Positions 53,101 through 61,523 of a stretch of DNA of 64,000 nucleotides are shown in pieces. Every line of letters starts with the position of its first letter. The first letter of the stretch is position 1. The DNA is from Herbaspirillum hiltneri N3 (GTDB lineage Bacteria; Pseudomonadota; Gammaproteobacteria; Burkholderiales; Burkholderiaceae_D). Below the pieces are notes generated by a model. That model worked only from the letters and a program-made list of their open reading frames with translations, did not search any database and had not been told where the DNA came from. The stretch spans positions 248,001-312,000 of the forward strand of contig NZ_CP011409.1 of the NCBI RefSeq assembly GCF_001267925.1. Reading direction: 5' to 3'. The position numbers and the translations under genes are program-made.

Positions 53101-53335
53101 CCATGTATTGCAAGCCGTCGGCGCCGTTCATTTCCTGTTCGATCAGGCTGGTCACCGAATCGTCGAGGGTTTGCGCGGTCGCGCCCGGATAAGTTGCCGT
53201 GACCACAATGGTCGGCGGCGCGATGCTCGGATACTGGGAGACGGGCAGGCCGGTAATGGCCAGCGCGCCCGCCAGTATGATGAAGATTGCTAGCACCCAC
53301 GCAAATACGGGGCGATCAATAAAGAACTTTCCCAT
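50183..53335 (-). CDS. acrB: RND multidrug efflux permease, AcrB/MexB (HAE1) type
   Basis: A 1050-residue inner-membrane proton/drug antiporter with 12 predicted membrane segments and two large periplasmic loops. It begins MGKFFIDRPVFAWVLAIFIILAGALAI (FFIDRPVFAWVLAIFIILAG). The TM4 proton-relay acids are in LAIGILVDDAIVVVENVERIM (GILVDDAIVVVENVERIM). GSSYVNDFPNQGRQQRVIVQAD and SGASTGEAMAEME-like loop regions fit HAE1 pumps. It works with the adaptor encoded upstream and the channel downstream. Typical substrates are dyes, detergents and several antibiotic classes. Confidence 0.97.
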   Translation of the reverse strand: MGKFFIDRPVFAWVLAIFIILAGALAITGLPVSQYPSIAPPTIVVTATYPGATAQTLDDSVTSLIEQEMNGADGLQYMESQSQANGQVQITVTFSPDTNADLAAVDVQNRLKRVEARLPAAVTQQGVQVTKSRSNFLLFIGLSSTDGKLDPVALGDYLSRNVLNEVKRVPGVGQAQLFGTERAMRIWIDPNKLIGLNLTPADVTAAITAQNALVAGGTLGALPSPTSQQISATVVVNGQLTSPEQFGNIILRANADGSSVRMRDVARIEVGGQSYDTSGRLDGKPSSFIGVQLSPTANALGTATAVHKKMEELSKYFPAGVKYTIPYDTSKFVKISIEEVVKTLIEAIVLVFLVMFLFLQNIRYTIIPTIVVPVALMGTFATLLLFGFSINVLTMFGMVLAIGILVDDAIVVVENVERIMSEEGLSPREATRKAMGQITGALIGITLVLIAVFIPMAFFGGAVGAIYRQFSLSMVASMVFSVLMAFTLTPALCATILLPVEKGHHHEKKGFFGWFNRRFNKTASGYQGVIGKMLTKAGRYMIVYAIIVGCVGLLYVRLPASFLPNEDQGYIITNVQLPAGASTGRTLEVIKTIENYYLKQPAVEHVVAIAGFSFSGNGQNAGLVFTPLKDWGERDKTQSADAIAGRAFGAFSQIKDAIVFPLNPPPIPELGNATGFTFRLQDRAGLGHAALVQARNQILGMASQSKVLAGVRPEGLEDAPQLQLDIDRDKANALGVPFSTINSVLSTALGSSYVNDFPNQGRQQRVIVQADAKRRLQPEDLAGLYARNSGGTMVPFSSFTTSKWINGPVQLIRYNGYPAMKIAGGAAPGRSTGEAMAEMEGFVAKLPAGFGFEWTGQSLEEKTSGSQAPALYALSLIAVFLVLAALYESTSIPLAVMLVVPLGILGALLGVTLRGMPNDVYFKVGMIAVVGLSAKNAILIIEFAKDLQAQGMGLIEATLEAVHLRFRPIIMTSLAFILGVLPLVIASGAGSASQRAIGTGVMGGMITATVLAVFLVPIFFVVVRKIFKGSERQRKLDAAHHKIDAEDHNV

Positions 53336-53346
53336 CTGACAGCCTC

Positions 53347-54579
53347 TTAGTTAGCTTTGGTTGCGGCGTCCTGCTTGGCTGGAGCCGCTGCAGGTGCAGC
53401 GGATGCATTAGCCGGCGCAGCGCCGGCTTCGGCGGCCGGACCCTTCCATGGCACCGGCTTGACCGGCGCACCCGGCTTGGTCTTCTGGAGACCTTCGACG
53501 ATCACGCGGTCGCCGGCTTTCAGACCGTCCGTGACGACCCAGTTGTTGCCTTGCGCCGAGCCGGTCTTGACCGGACGTGCCGCGACCTTGTTGTCGTCGC
53601 CGACCACCAGCACCGACGAGCCGTTCAGGTCGCGCATGACCGCTTGTTGCGGCACCACGATGGCGGATTCGTTGACTGCCTGCTCCAGTTGCGCGCGCAC
53701 ATACATGCCCGGCAACAGCGTGCGGTTCGGGTTCGGGAACTCGGCGCGGATGGTCACCGCACCGGTGGTCGCGTCAACCGTGACATCCGAGAACAGCAGT
53801 TTGCCCGGCAGCGGGTAAGGGCGGCCGTCATCGGTCACCAGGGTGACCTTGGCCTTGCCCTGGCCGACGGTCTTCAACTGGCCGCTGGACATGGCCTGCT
53901 GCAGCTTGAGCAGGTCGGTGCTCGATTGCGTCAGGTTGACGTAGATCGGGTCGAGCTGCTGCACCACGGCCAATTGCGTTGCCTCGTTCTGGCCGACCAA
54001 GGCGCCTTCGGTCACCAATGCACGGCCGATGCGACCGGAGATCGGCGACGTTACCGTGGCATAGCCCAGGCTCAGTCCGGCGGTCTGCACGGCTGCCTTG
54101 CCGGCGGCGACGTCGGCTTCGGCTTGCTTCTGCGCAGCCACGGCGTCGTCATATTCCTGCTTGCTGACGGCGTTGACTTCGACCAGCGGCTTGTAGCGTT
54201 GCGCCTTCAGCGTGGCTTGCGTCAGCGTGGCCTGGTTCTTTGCCAGCGTGGCTTGCGCGCTGTCGTAGTTGGCTTTGAACGTAGCCGGGTCGATGCGATA
54301 GAGCACCTCGCCTGCCTTGACTTCGCTGCCTTCGCGGAAGGTACGCTTGAGAATGATGCCGGCCACGCGGGCGCGCACTTCGGCAATGCGCGTGGCTTCC
54401 AGGCGGCCCGGCAGTTCGTTGCTGATGGTGATGCGCTCAGGCGCAATGGTGACGACCGACACTTCGCCCGGCGGCATGCCTGCGCCGGCCTGGGCATTCG
54501 GTTTTTGACCGCATGCCGCGAGGGCGGCCGCGGCGACAACGGTAAGGGTAAGGCGCGTGAAACGACTAACTGAGCTCAT
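53347..54579 (-). CDS. acrA: RND efflux periplasmic adaptor, AcrA/MexA type
   Basis: A 410-residue lipoprotein adaptor. The signal peptide ends in AALAAC, where Cys would be lipidated. The lipoyl/hairpin/beta-barrel order is seen: TISNELPGRLEATRIAEVRARVAGIILKRTF (RLEATRIAEVRARVAGIILK), the coiled-coil hairpin rich in Ala, Gln and Lys, then ATVTSPISGRIGRALVTEGALV. The C-terminal 40 residues are Ala/Pro/Lys-rich. The start at 54579 is used; 12 more in-frame residues upstream are possible. The likely AcrR-type operator lies about 290 bases upstream. Confidence 0.96.
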   Translation of the reverse strand: MSSVSRFTRLTLTVVAAAALAACGQKPNAQAGAGMPPGEVSVVTIAPERITISNELPGRLEATRIAEVRARVAGIILKRTFREGSEVKAGEVLYRIDPATFKANYDSAQATLAKNQATLTQATLKAQRYKPLVEVNAVSKQEYDDAVAAQKQAEADVAAGKAAVQTAGLSLGYATVTSPISGRIGRALVTEGALVGQNEATQLAVVQQLDPIYVNLTQSSTDLLKLQQAMSSGQLKTVGQGKAKVTLVTDDGRPYPLPGKLLFSDVTVDATTGAVTIRAEFPNPNRTLLPGMYVRAQLEQAVNESAIVVPQQAVMRDLNGSSVLVVGDDNKVAARPVKTGSAQGNNWVVTDGLKAGDRVIVEGLQKTKPGAPVKPVPWKGPAAEAGAAPANASAAPAAAPAKQDAATKAN

Positions 54580-54864
54580 AAATATCTCGCACGGTAGGTA
54601 AAGTTGAAGCTGCAAATGCAGCTGGTGATTCGAATACGGTAATTAAATTGCGGAATTTAAATTACTGAAATTACTGAATATAGCTTTGGAACAATTACGG
54701 AATGATTACGGAGTAACTACGAAAACACGATTGACAATAATGGGTACTGCGGCAGAACCAAGAAGATAACGTAAAAATTGTTGCGGTGCAGAAAAGACAG
54801 CAGACGGGTGAAACAAAAGAAAGCAATCGTAAAAACGCCCAAGCGGCCATTGAAATCCGGTGCT

Positions 54865-54893
54865 ATTATACATACATTCTTGTATGTATGTAT
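54865..54893 (-). promoter_or_regulatory. Candidate promoter of the acrA-acrB-channel operon
   Basis: On the minus strand TATAAT (54870 to 54865) is a perfect -10 box. TACATA (54892 to 54887) at 16-base distance could be the -35. The AcrR-like operator covers that -35 and the spacer, so bound repressor would block RNA polymerase. Confidence 0.65.
54869..54892. promoter_or_regulatory. AcrR-like operator (24-base inverted repeat)
   Basis: Nine-base arms TACATACAT (54869-54877) and ATGTATGTA (54884-54892) are perfect reverse complements around six bases. Arms and length are the same as in the E. coli AcrR operator upstream of acrAB. It lies between the divergent efflux operon and TetR-family gene. 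The rest of 54580-55090 has no gene; it includes a tandem 9-base repeat ATTACTGAA at 54661-54678. Confidence 0.85.
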
Positions 54894-55090
54894 TTGATTG
54901 ATGTATCGCAATATGTCGAAATGCAATTCAGCGATACTTTCAGAAACATGCAAAACATGCAGATTTTCGCGAAATCCTCTCTTTGTCAAAGAGAACTGCG
55001 ACAGTCTGTCTTTATCGCACAACGAACGTGCCCGGAGATTGCAATGAACCCAACATTTATGCCCCAAACATCCTACCCGGACTGCTGACG

Positions 55091-55723
55091 ATGGCCCGTT
55101 CGACCAAGGAAGAAGCCCTCGAAACCCGTTCGCGCATCCTCGACGCCGCCGAGCAAGTGTTTTACGAGCGCGGCGTGTCGCACACCTCGCTGGCCGATGT
55201 CGCCAAAGCCGCCGACGTGACGCGCGGCGCGATCTACTGGCACTTCAAGAACAAGAGCGACCTGTTCGACGCCATGTGCGAGCGCGTGCGTCTGCCGATG
55301 GAAGCCATCATGGAAGCCAACGCCGACGAACGCGTCACCGATCCGCTCGGCGAGTTCATCAAGGGCGGTGTTTATGTGCTCAAGCAGGCGGCGACCGATC
55401 CGCGTTGCCGCAAAGTCTTCGACATCATTTTCAACAAGTGCGAATTCGTCGATCACAATGATCCGATCCTGATGCGCCAGCGCGAATGCCACATGCAAGG
55501 CATGTTGCGCATGGAGCAAATTCTCACGAACTCCATTGCCCGCGGACAGTTACCGCCCGACCTGAACATCCGCCGCGCCTGTTTGATGGCGCATGCCATG
55601 TTCAGCGGCTTGCTGGCCGACTGGTTCTTTTCGCCCGACAGCTTCGATCTGGAGCTGGAGGCGGAGAGCCTGCTTACCGCTTGCATTCACGCTATCAAGA
55701 CGGCGCCGACGCTGCTCCGCTGA
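55091..55723 (+). CDS. acrR: TetR-family efflux repressor, AcrR/TtgR-like
   Basis: A 210-residue repressor. The N-terminal helix-turn-helix region (STKEEALETRSRILDAAEQVF, as TKEEALETRSRILDAAEQVF, then TSLADVAKAADVTRGAIYWHFKNKSDLF) closely follows the AcrR/TtgR pattern, and the C-terminal half would form the ligand pocket. It is divergent from the AcrAB-type operon and an AcrR-like operator lies in the gap. The start at 55091 is the family start; the frame open back to 54983 is not needed. It converges with tolC with only eight bases between the stops. Confidence 0.93.
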   Translation: MARSTKEEALETRSRILDAAEQVFYERGVSHTSLADVAKAADVTRGAIYWHFKNKSDLFDAMCERVRLPMEAIMEANADERVTDPLGEFIKGGVYVLKQAATDPRCRKVFDIIFNKCEFVDHNDPILMRQRECHMQGMLRMEQILTNSIARGQLPPDLNIRRACLMAHAMFSGLLADWFFSPDSFDLELEAESLLTACIHAIKTAPTLLR

Positions 55724-55731
55724 CCGGGTTC

Positions 55732-57033
55732 TCAGGGAGAAGGCGCGCCCAGCAGCAGGTTGATCTGCGCGAGGTCTTCTTCCTTCAGGCTGCCGGCGGC
55801 CGACTTCAGCTTCAATCCATTCATCAGCGTGTCGTAGCGCGCCTTGGCCAGATCGCGCCGGGTTGAAAACAGCTGTTGCTGTGCGTTCAGCACGTCGATG
55901 TTGATGCGCACGCCGACCTGGTAGCCGAGACGATTGGATTCCAGCGCCGACAGGCTGGAGACTTCCGCCGCTTCATACGCCTTCACCTGCGACAAACCGT
56001 TGCTCACGCCGAGGTAAGACTGGCGCACATTGAGCACGGCGGTGCGCCGTGCATTCTCGAGGTCCGAGCGGGCCTTGTCGGCTAATGCGATCGATTCATC
56101 CACTTTGCTGCTGACGCTGAATCCCGAGAACAGCGGGATATTCCATTGCACGCCGATCGAGTTGGCGTAGCCGCGGCCGTTGGTGTAAGGCGTCAGCTGA
56201 CTGTTCTGGTTGGTGTAGTTGCGGCCCGCCACGAGGTCAATCGTGGGCGTGTGGCCGGCGCGGTTGCGCCTGATTTCGCTCTGGGCGATTTCCAGCGAGA
56301 CCTGCTGCGCCACCACGTTGGAATTTTGCTGTTCGGCGCTGGCGATCCATGGATCGATCACGGCCGGCTGCGGCAGGCTCAGTTGCACGTTCGGGCGCAG
56401 CGCCGACAGCGGTGTCGGCGGCTGGCCGATGATCTGCTGCAATCTGCTCAGCGCCACTTCGAGGTCGTTCTGAGCGGCGATTTCCTGGGCACCGGCCAGG
56501 TCGTAGCGCGCCTGCGCTTCATTGGTGTCGGTGATGGTGGCGGTGCCGACTTCGAAGTTGCGCTTGGCCGAGGCCAGTTGCTCCGAAATGGCGATTCTTT
56601 GCGCACGCAGGAAACCCAGCGCATCCTGCGCCGCCAGCACATCGAAGTAAGCCTGCCCGACGCGCAGAATCAGGTCTTGCTGAGCCTGGGCGAATTGCGC
56701 CTCGCTTACGGCTGCCGATAATTTGCCCTGCTGGTAGGTTTCCCAATTGGCCCAGCGCAGCAGCGGCTGCGTCAGCTGCAGCGTATAGGTGTTGGACGAA
56801 TTCTGCATGGTGTCGCCGGAGCGCGTGTAGCTGCCGCCGATGCCGACGGTCGGCAGGATGGCGGCGCGGCCCTGGGTGATCCTTTCTTCGCCGGCGCGCA
56901 GCGCGTAGCGCGCGCTCTGGTAGACGGGATCATTCGCCAGCGCCTGCTGGTAGACCTGTACCAGGTCGGCGGCGTGGGCCGAGGCGCCCAGCAGGGCGGC
57001 TGTCAGCAGCGGGACGAGTAAGACTTGACGCAT
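55732..57033 (-). CDS. tolC: TolC-type outer-membrane efflux protein
   Basis: A 433-residue outer-membrane channel. The signal peptide (MRQVLLVPLLTAALLGASAHA) ends in AHA, with cleavage before ADLVQVYQQALANDPVY, the TolC start. Repeats such as RITQGRAAILPTVGIGGSY and VGVRINIDVLNAQQQLFSTRRDLAKARYDTLMNGLKLK (VLNAQQQLFSTRRDLAKARY) are typical of TolC. Unlike the NodT channel at 48736 it is not a lipoprotein. It probably serves type I secretion and pumps without their own channel, such as the RND pair at 58317-62666. Confidence 0.94.
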   Translation of the reverse strand: MRQVLLVPLLTAALLGASAHAADLVQVYQQALANDPVYQSARYALRAGEERITQGRAAILPTVGIGGSYTRSGDTMQNSSNTYTLQLTQPLLRWANWETYQQGKLSAAVSEAQFAQAQQDLILRVGQAYFDVLAAQDALGFLRAQRIAISEQLASAKRNFEVGTATITDTNEAQARYDLAGAQEIAAQNDLEVALSRLQQIIGQPPTPLSALRPNVQLSLPQPAVIDPWIASAEQQNSNVVAQQVSLEIAQSEIRRNRAGHTPTIDLVAGRNYTNQNSQLTPYTNGRGYANSIGVQWNIPLFSGFSVSSKVDESIALADKARSDLENARRTAVLNVRQSYLGVSNGLSQVKAYEAAEVSSLSALESNRLGYQVGVRINIDVLNAQQQLFSTRRDLAKARYDTLMNGLKLKSAAGSLKEEDLAQINLLLGAPSP

Positions 57034-57088
57034 ACGTTGAATTCTCTGGAGAAGATGTGAAACTCCCTGATTACGCTACCTTGCCGCG

Positions 57089-57109
57089 GCGCCGGAGCTG
57101 ATCCGGCGC
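57089..57109. other. GC-rich hairpin upstream of tolC
   Basis: GCGCCGGA (57089-57096) pairs with TCCGGCGC (57102-57109) around GCTGA. No T-run follows in either direction. It lies between the rhodanese gene and tolC and may be a REP-like or transcript-stability element. Confidence 0.35.
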
Positions 57110-57183
57110 ATTGCGCGGCTGCCCGGGCGACGAGCGAAACGGTCGTCTTGTTGCGGCCTGGCACTGCTGAATTGGGGGATGGA

Positions 57184-57507
57184 TCAGTACGTCGGCATCG
57201 CCGGGTCGACCTGCTTGGCCCAGGCGTGGATGCCGCCGGTCAGGTTGGTCACATTGGCAAAGCCCTGGCGCTCCAGGAACGCCGCCACTTGCATGCTGCG
57301 GGCGCCGTGGTGGCAGATGCACACCACGGGCTGTTCTTCGTCCAGTTCGGAGAAGCGGCCGGGGATCGTGTTCATCGGCATCAGCTGTGCGGCTTCGATG
57401 CGGCATGTTTCGAATTCCCATGGCTCGCGCACATCAAGCAGCAGAGGTGTCGGGCGGTCCGGGTCGGCGATCCAGGCGGCCAGTTCCGGTGCGGTGATGT
57501 GCTCCAT
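57184..57507 (-). CDS. Rhodanese-like domain protein
   Basis: A 107-residue single rhodanese domain. LLLDVREPWEFETCRI and the active-site loop C-H-H-G-A-R-S with Cys near residue 70 are present, as is the conserved GGIHAWAKQVD ending. It resembles GlpE-type proteins that carry persulfide sulfur. The gene is downstream of the pcm-like gene (nine bases) and upstream of tolC, so the three may be one unit. Physiological acceptor unknown. Confidence 0.9.
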   Translation of the reverse strand: MEHITAPELAAWIADPDRPTPLLLDVREPWEFETCRIEAAQLMPMNTIPGRFSELDEEQPVVCICHHGARSMQVAAFLERQGFANVTNLTGGIHAWAKQVDPAMPTY

Positions 57508-57516
57508 GCAAATTTC

Positions 57517-58164
57517 CTAGAAAGTGAAGTGAGAGTGCTCGCTGGCCGCATGCAGAGGTTTGGCCATCAGTTCAAACACGTTGACCGTGTCGTAGACATG
57601 GTCGGACGTACGGGTGATTACCTGCAGCGACATGACCGGCGCTTCGCCGACGATCGCCAGGATGCGGCCGCCAACCTTGATCTGCTTGAGGAAGGCTTCC
57701 GGCAGGAACGGCAGCGCGCCGGAAATGACGATCACGTCGTATTCGCCTTGCCAGCCCTGGGCGCCGTTGCCCAACTCGACGCTGACGTTGGCCACGCCGT
57801 AGCCGGAGAGGTTCTGTTCAGCAAATGCCTTGAGGCCGGGGTCGATCTCGACGGTGGTCACGTGACGCCCCTTGGAGGCCAGCAGCGCCGCCATGTAGCC
57901 GGAGCCGGCGCCGATTTCCAGCACTTGCTCGTGTTTCTTGACGTTGGCTTCCTGCAGGATGCGCGCTTCGACCTTCGGCGCCAGCATGTTCTCGCCGCCC
58001 GGCAGCGGGATGTCGGTATCGAAGAACGCCAGGCTGCGATACTCGGCCGGGACGAATTCCTCGCGCCGGACCACCGTCAGAAGGTCCAGTACATCTTGCG
58101 CCAGCACATTCCAGGGACGGATTTGCTGTTCGATCATGTTGAAGCGGGCTTGTTCGATATTCAT
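57517..58164 (-). CDS. pcm: Protein-L-isoaspartate O-methyltransferase family protein
   Basis: A 215-residue SAM-dependent methyltransferase. SAM motif I is VLEIGAGSGYMAALLA and the pre-motif GGENMLAPKVEARILQ is typical of the PCMT family, which repairs isoaspartyl residues. The segment NMIEQQIRPWNVLAQDVLDLL differs from E. coli Pcm and matches the betaproteobacterial relatives that lie near tolC. The start at 58164 is the family N-terminus; the open frame to 58359 is not supported. True isoaspartate activity is likely but not certain. Confidence 0.88.
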   Translation of the reverse strand: MNIEQARFNMIEQQIRPWNVLAQDVLDLLTVVRREEFVPAEYRSLAFFDTDIPLPGGENMLAPKVEARILQEANVKKHEQVLEIGAGSGYMAALLASKGRHVTTVEIDPGLKAFAEQNLSGYGVANVSVELGNGAQGWQGEYDVIVISGALPFLPEAFLKQIKVGGRILAIVGEAPVMSLQVITRTSDHVYDTVNVFELMAKPLHAASEHSHFTF

Positions 58165-58316
58165 GGCAATGGGCTCAATAGCGACGTAAAAGCAGCATTT
58201 TATCAAACCCGGACGCTCCGAGACAGCGCCAGGCTGTTGCTTTCGGAGGTGCGGCGGGGAATTCAGCGAATTTATCGCTTGCCGATTCCGTCGCCATGCT
58301 TGCAAAACGGAAATAA

Positions 58317-61300
58317 TCAGGATGCATGCTCGTCCTCCGTGGTGGTGGCGCCGAACCATTTGCGCTTGACCCAGGCGCCGAGATCGTCAAGATAGGTGTA
58401 CGCCACCGGCACCACCACCAGCGTCAGCAGCGACGAGGTGATGATGCCGCCGATCACCGCCTGTCCCATCGGCGCGCGCTGTTCCGAGCCCTCGGCGATG
58501 CCGAAGGCCAGCGGCACCATGCCGAACACCATCGCCAGCGTGGTCATCAGGATCGGCCGCAGGCGTACATGGGCGGCTTCCAGCAGCGCCGCACCGCGCT
58601 CCATGCCTTCCTTGCGGGCCTGGTTGGCGAAGTCGACCAGCAGGATCGCGTTCTTGGTCACCAGTCCCATCAGCATGATGAAACCGATGATGGAAAACAT
58701 GTTCAGCGTCGAGCGGAAAAACATCAGCGCCAGGAATACGCCGATCAGCGTCAGCGGCAGGGACGACATGATCGCCACCGGTTGCAGGAAGCTGGCGAAT
58801 TGCGAGGCCAGGATCATGTAGATGAAGACGATCGCCAGCGCCAGCGCACCCAGCGCATACCCGAAGGATTCGTTCATGCTCTTGGTCGAGCCGCCGATCT
58901 GGTAACGATAGCCGGGCGGCCAGTTGATCTTGTCCAGCATGGCCTTGATATCGGCGTTGACCTGGCCGGCGGAACGGCCGGCGGCGTTGGCCGATAGTTC
59001 CACCTCGCGGTTGAGGTCGCGCCGGTTGATCTGGTTGGCGCCGACCGTGCTGCGGATGTCGGCGACCTGGCGCAGCGGCACCATGCGCGGCGTGCCGTCG
59101 GCATTGTTGAAGCTGCTGGCCAGCATCATGCGCGACAGATCGTCGACGGTATTGCGATCGGTCGGCGCCAGGCGCACGTTGACGTCGTAGTTCTCGTCGT
59201 CGGGCGCGCGCCAGCTGCTGGCGGCTTCACCGGCCAGCAAGGGGCGCAGCGCGTTGCCGATCTGGGCCACGCCGACGCCGAGGTCGGAGCCGATGTCGCG
59301 CTTCGGTTCGATCGAGATGGTCGGCTTTTGCGGCTTCAGGCTGGAGTCGAGGTCAGCCACGCCGGGGATGGCGCGCAGCCGGGTCTGGACTTCCTCCGAC
59401 AGGCGTCCCAGTTGATCCAGGTCCGGTCCCAGCAGGCTGAAGCGCACTTGCTTGTTGTCGCCGCCGACGCCGTCGAGCGTACCGATATGCGTGACGGTGA
59501 TGCCGGCCACGCGCGTGAGGCGTTCGCGCAATTGCGGCGCCAGTTGCGCCGTACTCAGCCGGCGTTCCTTGCGCGGCTTGAGACGGATGAATACGGTCGC
59601 GTAATTCTTGCCCTGCGAGTTGCCGGTGTTGACGGTGCTGTAGGTGTCGACCACTTCGGGAAACTGGCGCAGCACGGTTTCGACCTGGTGCACCTTGGAC
59701 TCGGTCAGTTCCAGCGAGGAGCCGACCGGGGTATAGAAGGTGACGCCGCTTTCGGAATAATCTGCCTGCGGCACGAACTCGGAGCCGATCAGTCCCGCCG
59801 CCGGCAGCGCCAGGCCCGCGATGAAACTCAGCAGCGCCAGCACCAGCGTCAGGATGCGATGCCGCAGCGACCACTTGAGCAGTTTCTGATAGCTCGCCGA
59901 CAGCCATTGCACCAGGCGTTCGAACTGGTCGAGCACGCGGCCGATGGTCTTGGCGTACCAGCCGTGCTTGCGCTTTTCGCCATGCGCATCGCCATGGACA
60001 TCGGGATCGGGCCAGATCGACGACAGCATCGGATCCAGCGTGAACGACACGAACATCGAAATCAGCACCGCCGCCGTCACCGTGATGCCGAACTGGTGGA
60101 AGAAGCGGCCGATGATGCCGCCCATGAAGCCCACCGGCAGGAACACCGCGACAATCGAGAAGGTCGTCGCCAGCACCGCCAGGCCGATTTCCGCGGTGCC
60201 TTCCAGCGCCGCCGTCTTGTGCGACTTGAACTTGCCGTGCACCTTCATGCCGGCGTGGCGCACGATGTTCTCACGCACCACGATCGCATCGTCGATCAGC
60301 AGGCCCACGCACAGCGACAGCGCCATCAGCGTGATCATGTTGATGGTGAAGCCGAACATGTACATGAACAGGAAGGTGCCGATCAGCGCCACCGGCAGGG
60401 TCAGTCCGGTGATCACCGTCGAGCGCCAAGAATTGAGGAACAGGAACACGATCAGCACCGTCAGCGCCGCGCCTTCGAGCAGCGTGCGGCGCACGTTCTC
60501 GACGCCGGTGCGGATCTGGCGCGAGCTGTCCTTGATGACTTGCAGGCGCACGCCGGGATACAGTTTTTGCAGGTTCGGCTCCATGTCCTTGATGGCCTGC
60601 TTGAGGCCGTCGGCGACGTCGATGGTGTTTTGTCCCTGCGCCTTGAGGATGTCCAGCGCGAGCGTGCGCTGGCCGTTGTAGAGCGCCAGCGTTTCCTGTT
60701 CTTCCTGGCCGTCGACCACGGTGGCGATCTGTTCCAGCGTGACCGGCTGGCTGCCGCGCCGCGCCACGATGATGCGTTTGAAATCTTCCGGATTCTTGAC
60801 GCGGCCCTGCACCTGCACCACCTTTTCGGCGTCGGCCATGCGAATCGCCCCGGTCGGCAATTCCTGATTTTCGTTCTTGACGGCGGCGATGACCTGGTCG
60901 ACGCCGATGCCGAGCGCTTCCATTTCGTTCGGCTTGACGTAGATATTGATCTGGCGCTTGACGCCGCCCACCAGCGTCACCGAGCCGACGCCGCGCACGT
61001 TCTCCAGCCGTTTCTTGATGACCTGGTCGGAAATCGTGGTCAGTTCGCGCAGCGTGCGCGGTCGTGTGTTGGGTGCGTTCGGATCGTTGGTCACCGAGAT
61101 CGAAAAGATCGGCTGATCGGCCGGATCGAAGCGCGTGATGCGCGGCTGGTCGACTTCCTTGCGGAAGGCCGCCTGCACCAGCGCGACTTTTTCGCGCACG
61201 TCCTGCGCGCCTTGCGCCGGATCGACGGTGAGGTCGAACTCGACGATGACGACCGACAGGCCTTCATACGAATGCGAAGTCAGGCTGTTGATGCCGTTGA

Positions 61301-61520
61301 TGGTGTTGACTGTCTCTTCGATCTTGCGCGTGACGTCGGATTCGACGTTCTCAGGCGATGCGCCGGGGTACGTGGTCTGCACCACCACCACCGGGAAGGT
61401 GATGTCGGGAAACTGGTCGACGCGCAGGCGCTGGTAGGAGAACAGGCCCAGCACCACGAACGCCATCATCATCATGGTGGCGAGCACGGGGTTGCCGATA
61501 CTGATGCGGGTGAACCACAT
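58317..61520 (-). CDS. RND efflux permease, HAE1/MdtBC-like
   Basis: A 1067-residue inner-membrane pump. It begins MWFTRISIGNPVLATMMMMAFVVLGLFSYQRL (WFTRISIGNPVLATMMMMAF); the TM4 proton-relay acids are in LCVGLLIDDAIVVRENIVRH. Twelve hydrophobic segments and two large loops fit the RND superfamily; the sequence is closer to MdtB/MdtC/AcrB-like HAE1 pumps than to the metal CzcA group because CzcA-type metal motifs are not obvious. No channel gene follows, so TolC at 55732 is a likely partner. The adaptor gene is four bases upstream. Confidence 0.94.
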   Translation of the reverse strand: MWFTRISIGNPVLATMMMMAFVVLGLFSYQRLRVDQFPDITFPVVVVQTTYPGASPENVESDVTRKIEETVNTINGINSLTSHSYEGLSVVIVEFDLTVDPAQGAQDVREKVALVQAAFRKEVDQPRITRFDPADQPIFSISVTNDPNAPNTRPRTLRELTTISDQVIKKRLENVRGVGSVTLVGGVKRQINIYVKPNEMEALGIGVDQVIAAVKNENQELPTGAIRMADAEKVVQVQGRVKNPEDFKRIIVARRGSQPVTLEQIATVVDGQEEQETLALYNGQRTLALDILKAQGQNTIDVADGLKQAIKDMEPNLQKLYPGVRLQVIKDSSRQIRTGVENVRRTLLEGAALTVLIVFLFLNSWRSTVITGLTLPVALIGTFLFMYMFGFTINMITLMALSLCVGLLIDDAIVVRENIVRHAGMKVHGKFKSHKTAALEGTAEIGLAVLATTFSIVAVFLPVGFMGGIIGRFFHQFGITVTAAVLISMFVSFTLDPMLSSIWPDPDVHGDAHGEKRKHGWYAKTIGRVLDQFERLVQWLSASYQKLLKWSLRHRILTLVLALLSFIAGLALPAAGLIGSEFVPQADYSESGVTFYTPVGSSLELTESKVHQVETVLRQFPEVVDTYSTVNTGNSQGKNYATVFIRLKPRKERRLSTAQLAPQLRERLTRVAGITVTHIGTLDGVGGDNKQVRFSLLGPDLDQLGRLSEEVQTRLRAIPGVADLDSSLKPQKPTISIEPKRDIGSDLGVGVAQIGNALRPLLAGEAASSWRAPDDENYDVNVRLAPTDRNTVDDLSRMMLASSFNNADGTPRMVPLRQVADIRSTVGANQINRRDLNREVELSANAAGRSAGQVNADIKAMLDKINWPPGYRYQIGGSTKSMNESFGYALGALALAIVFIYMILASQFASFLQPVAIMSSLPLTLIGVFLALMFFRSTLNMFSIIGFIMLMGLVTKNAILLVDFANQARKEGMERGAALLEAAHVRLRPILMTTLAMVFGMVPLAFGIAEGSEQRAPMGQAVIGGIITSSLLTLVVVPVAYTYLDDLGAWVKRKWFGATTTEDEHAS

Positions 61521-61523
61521 GTC

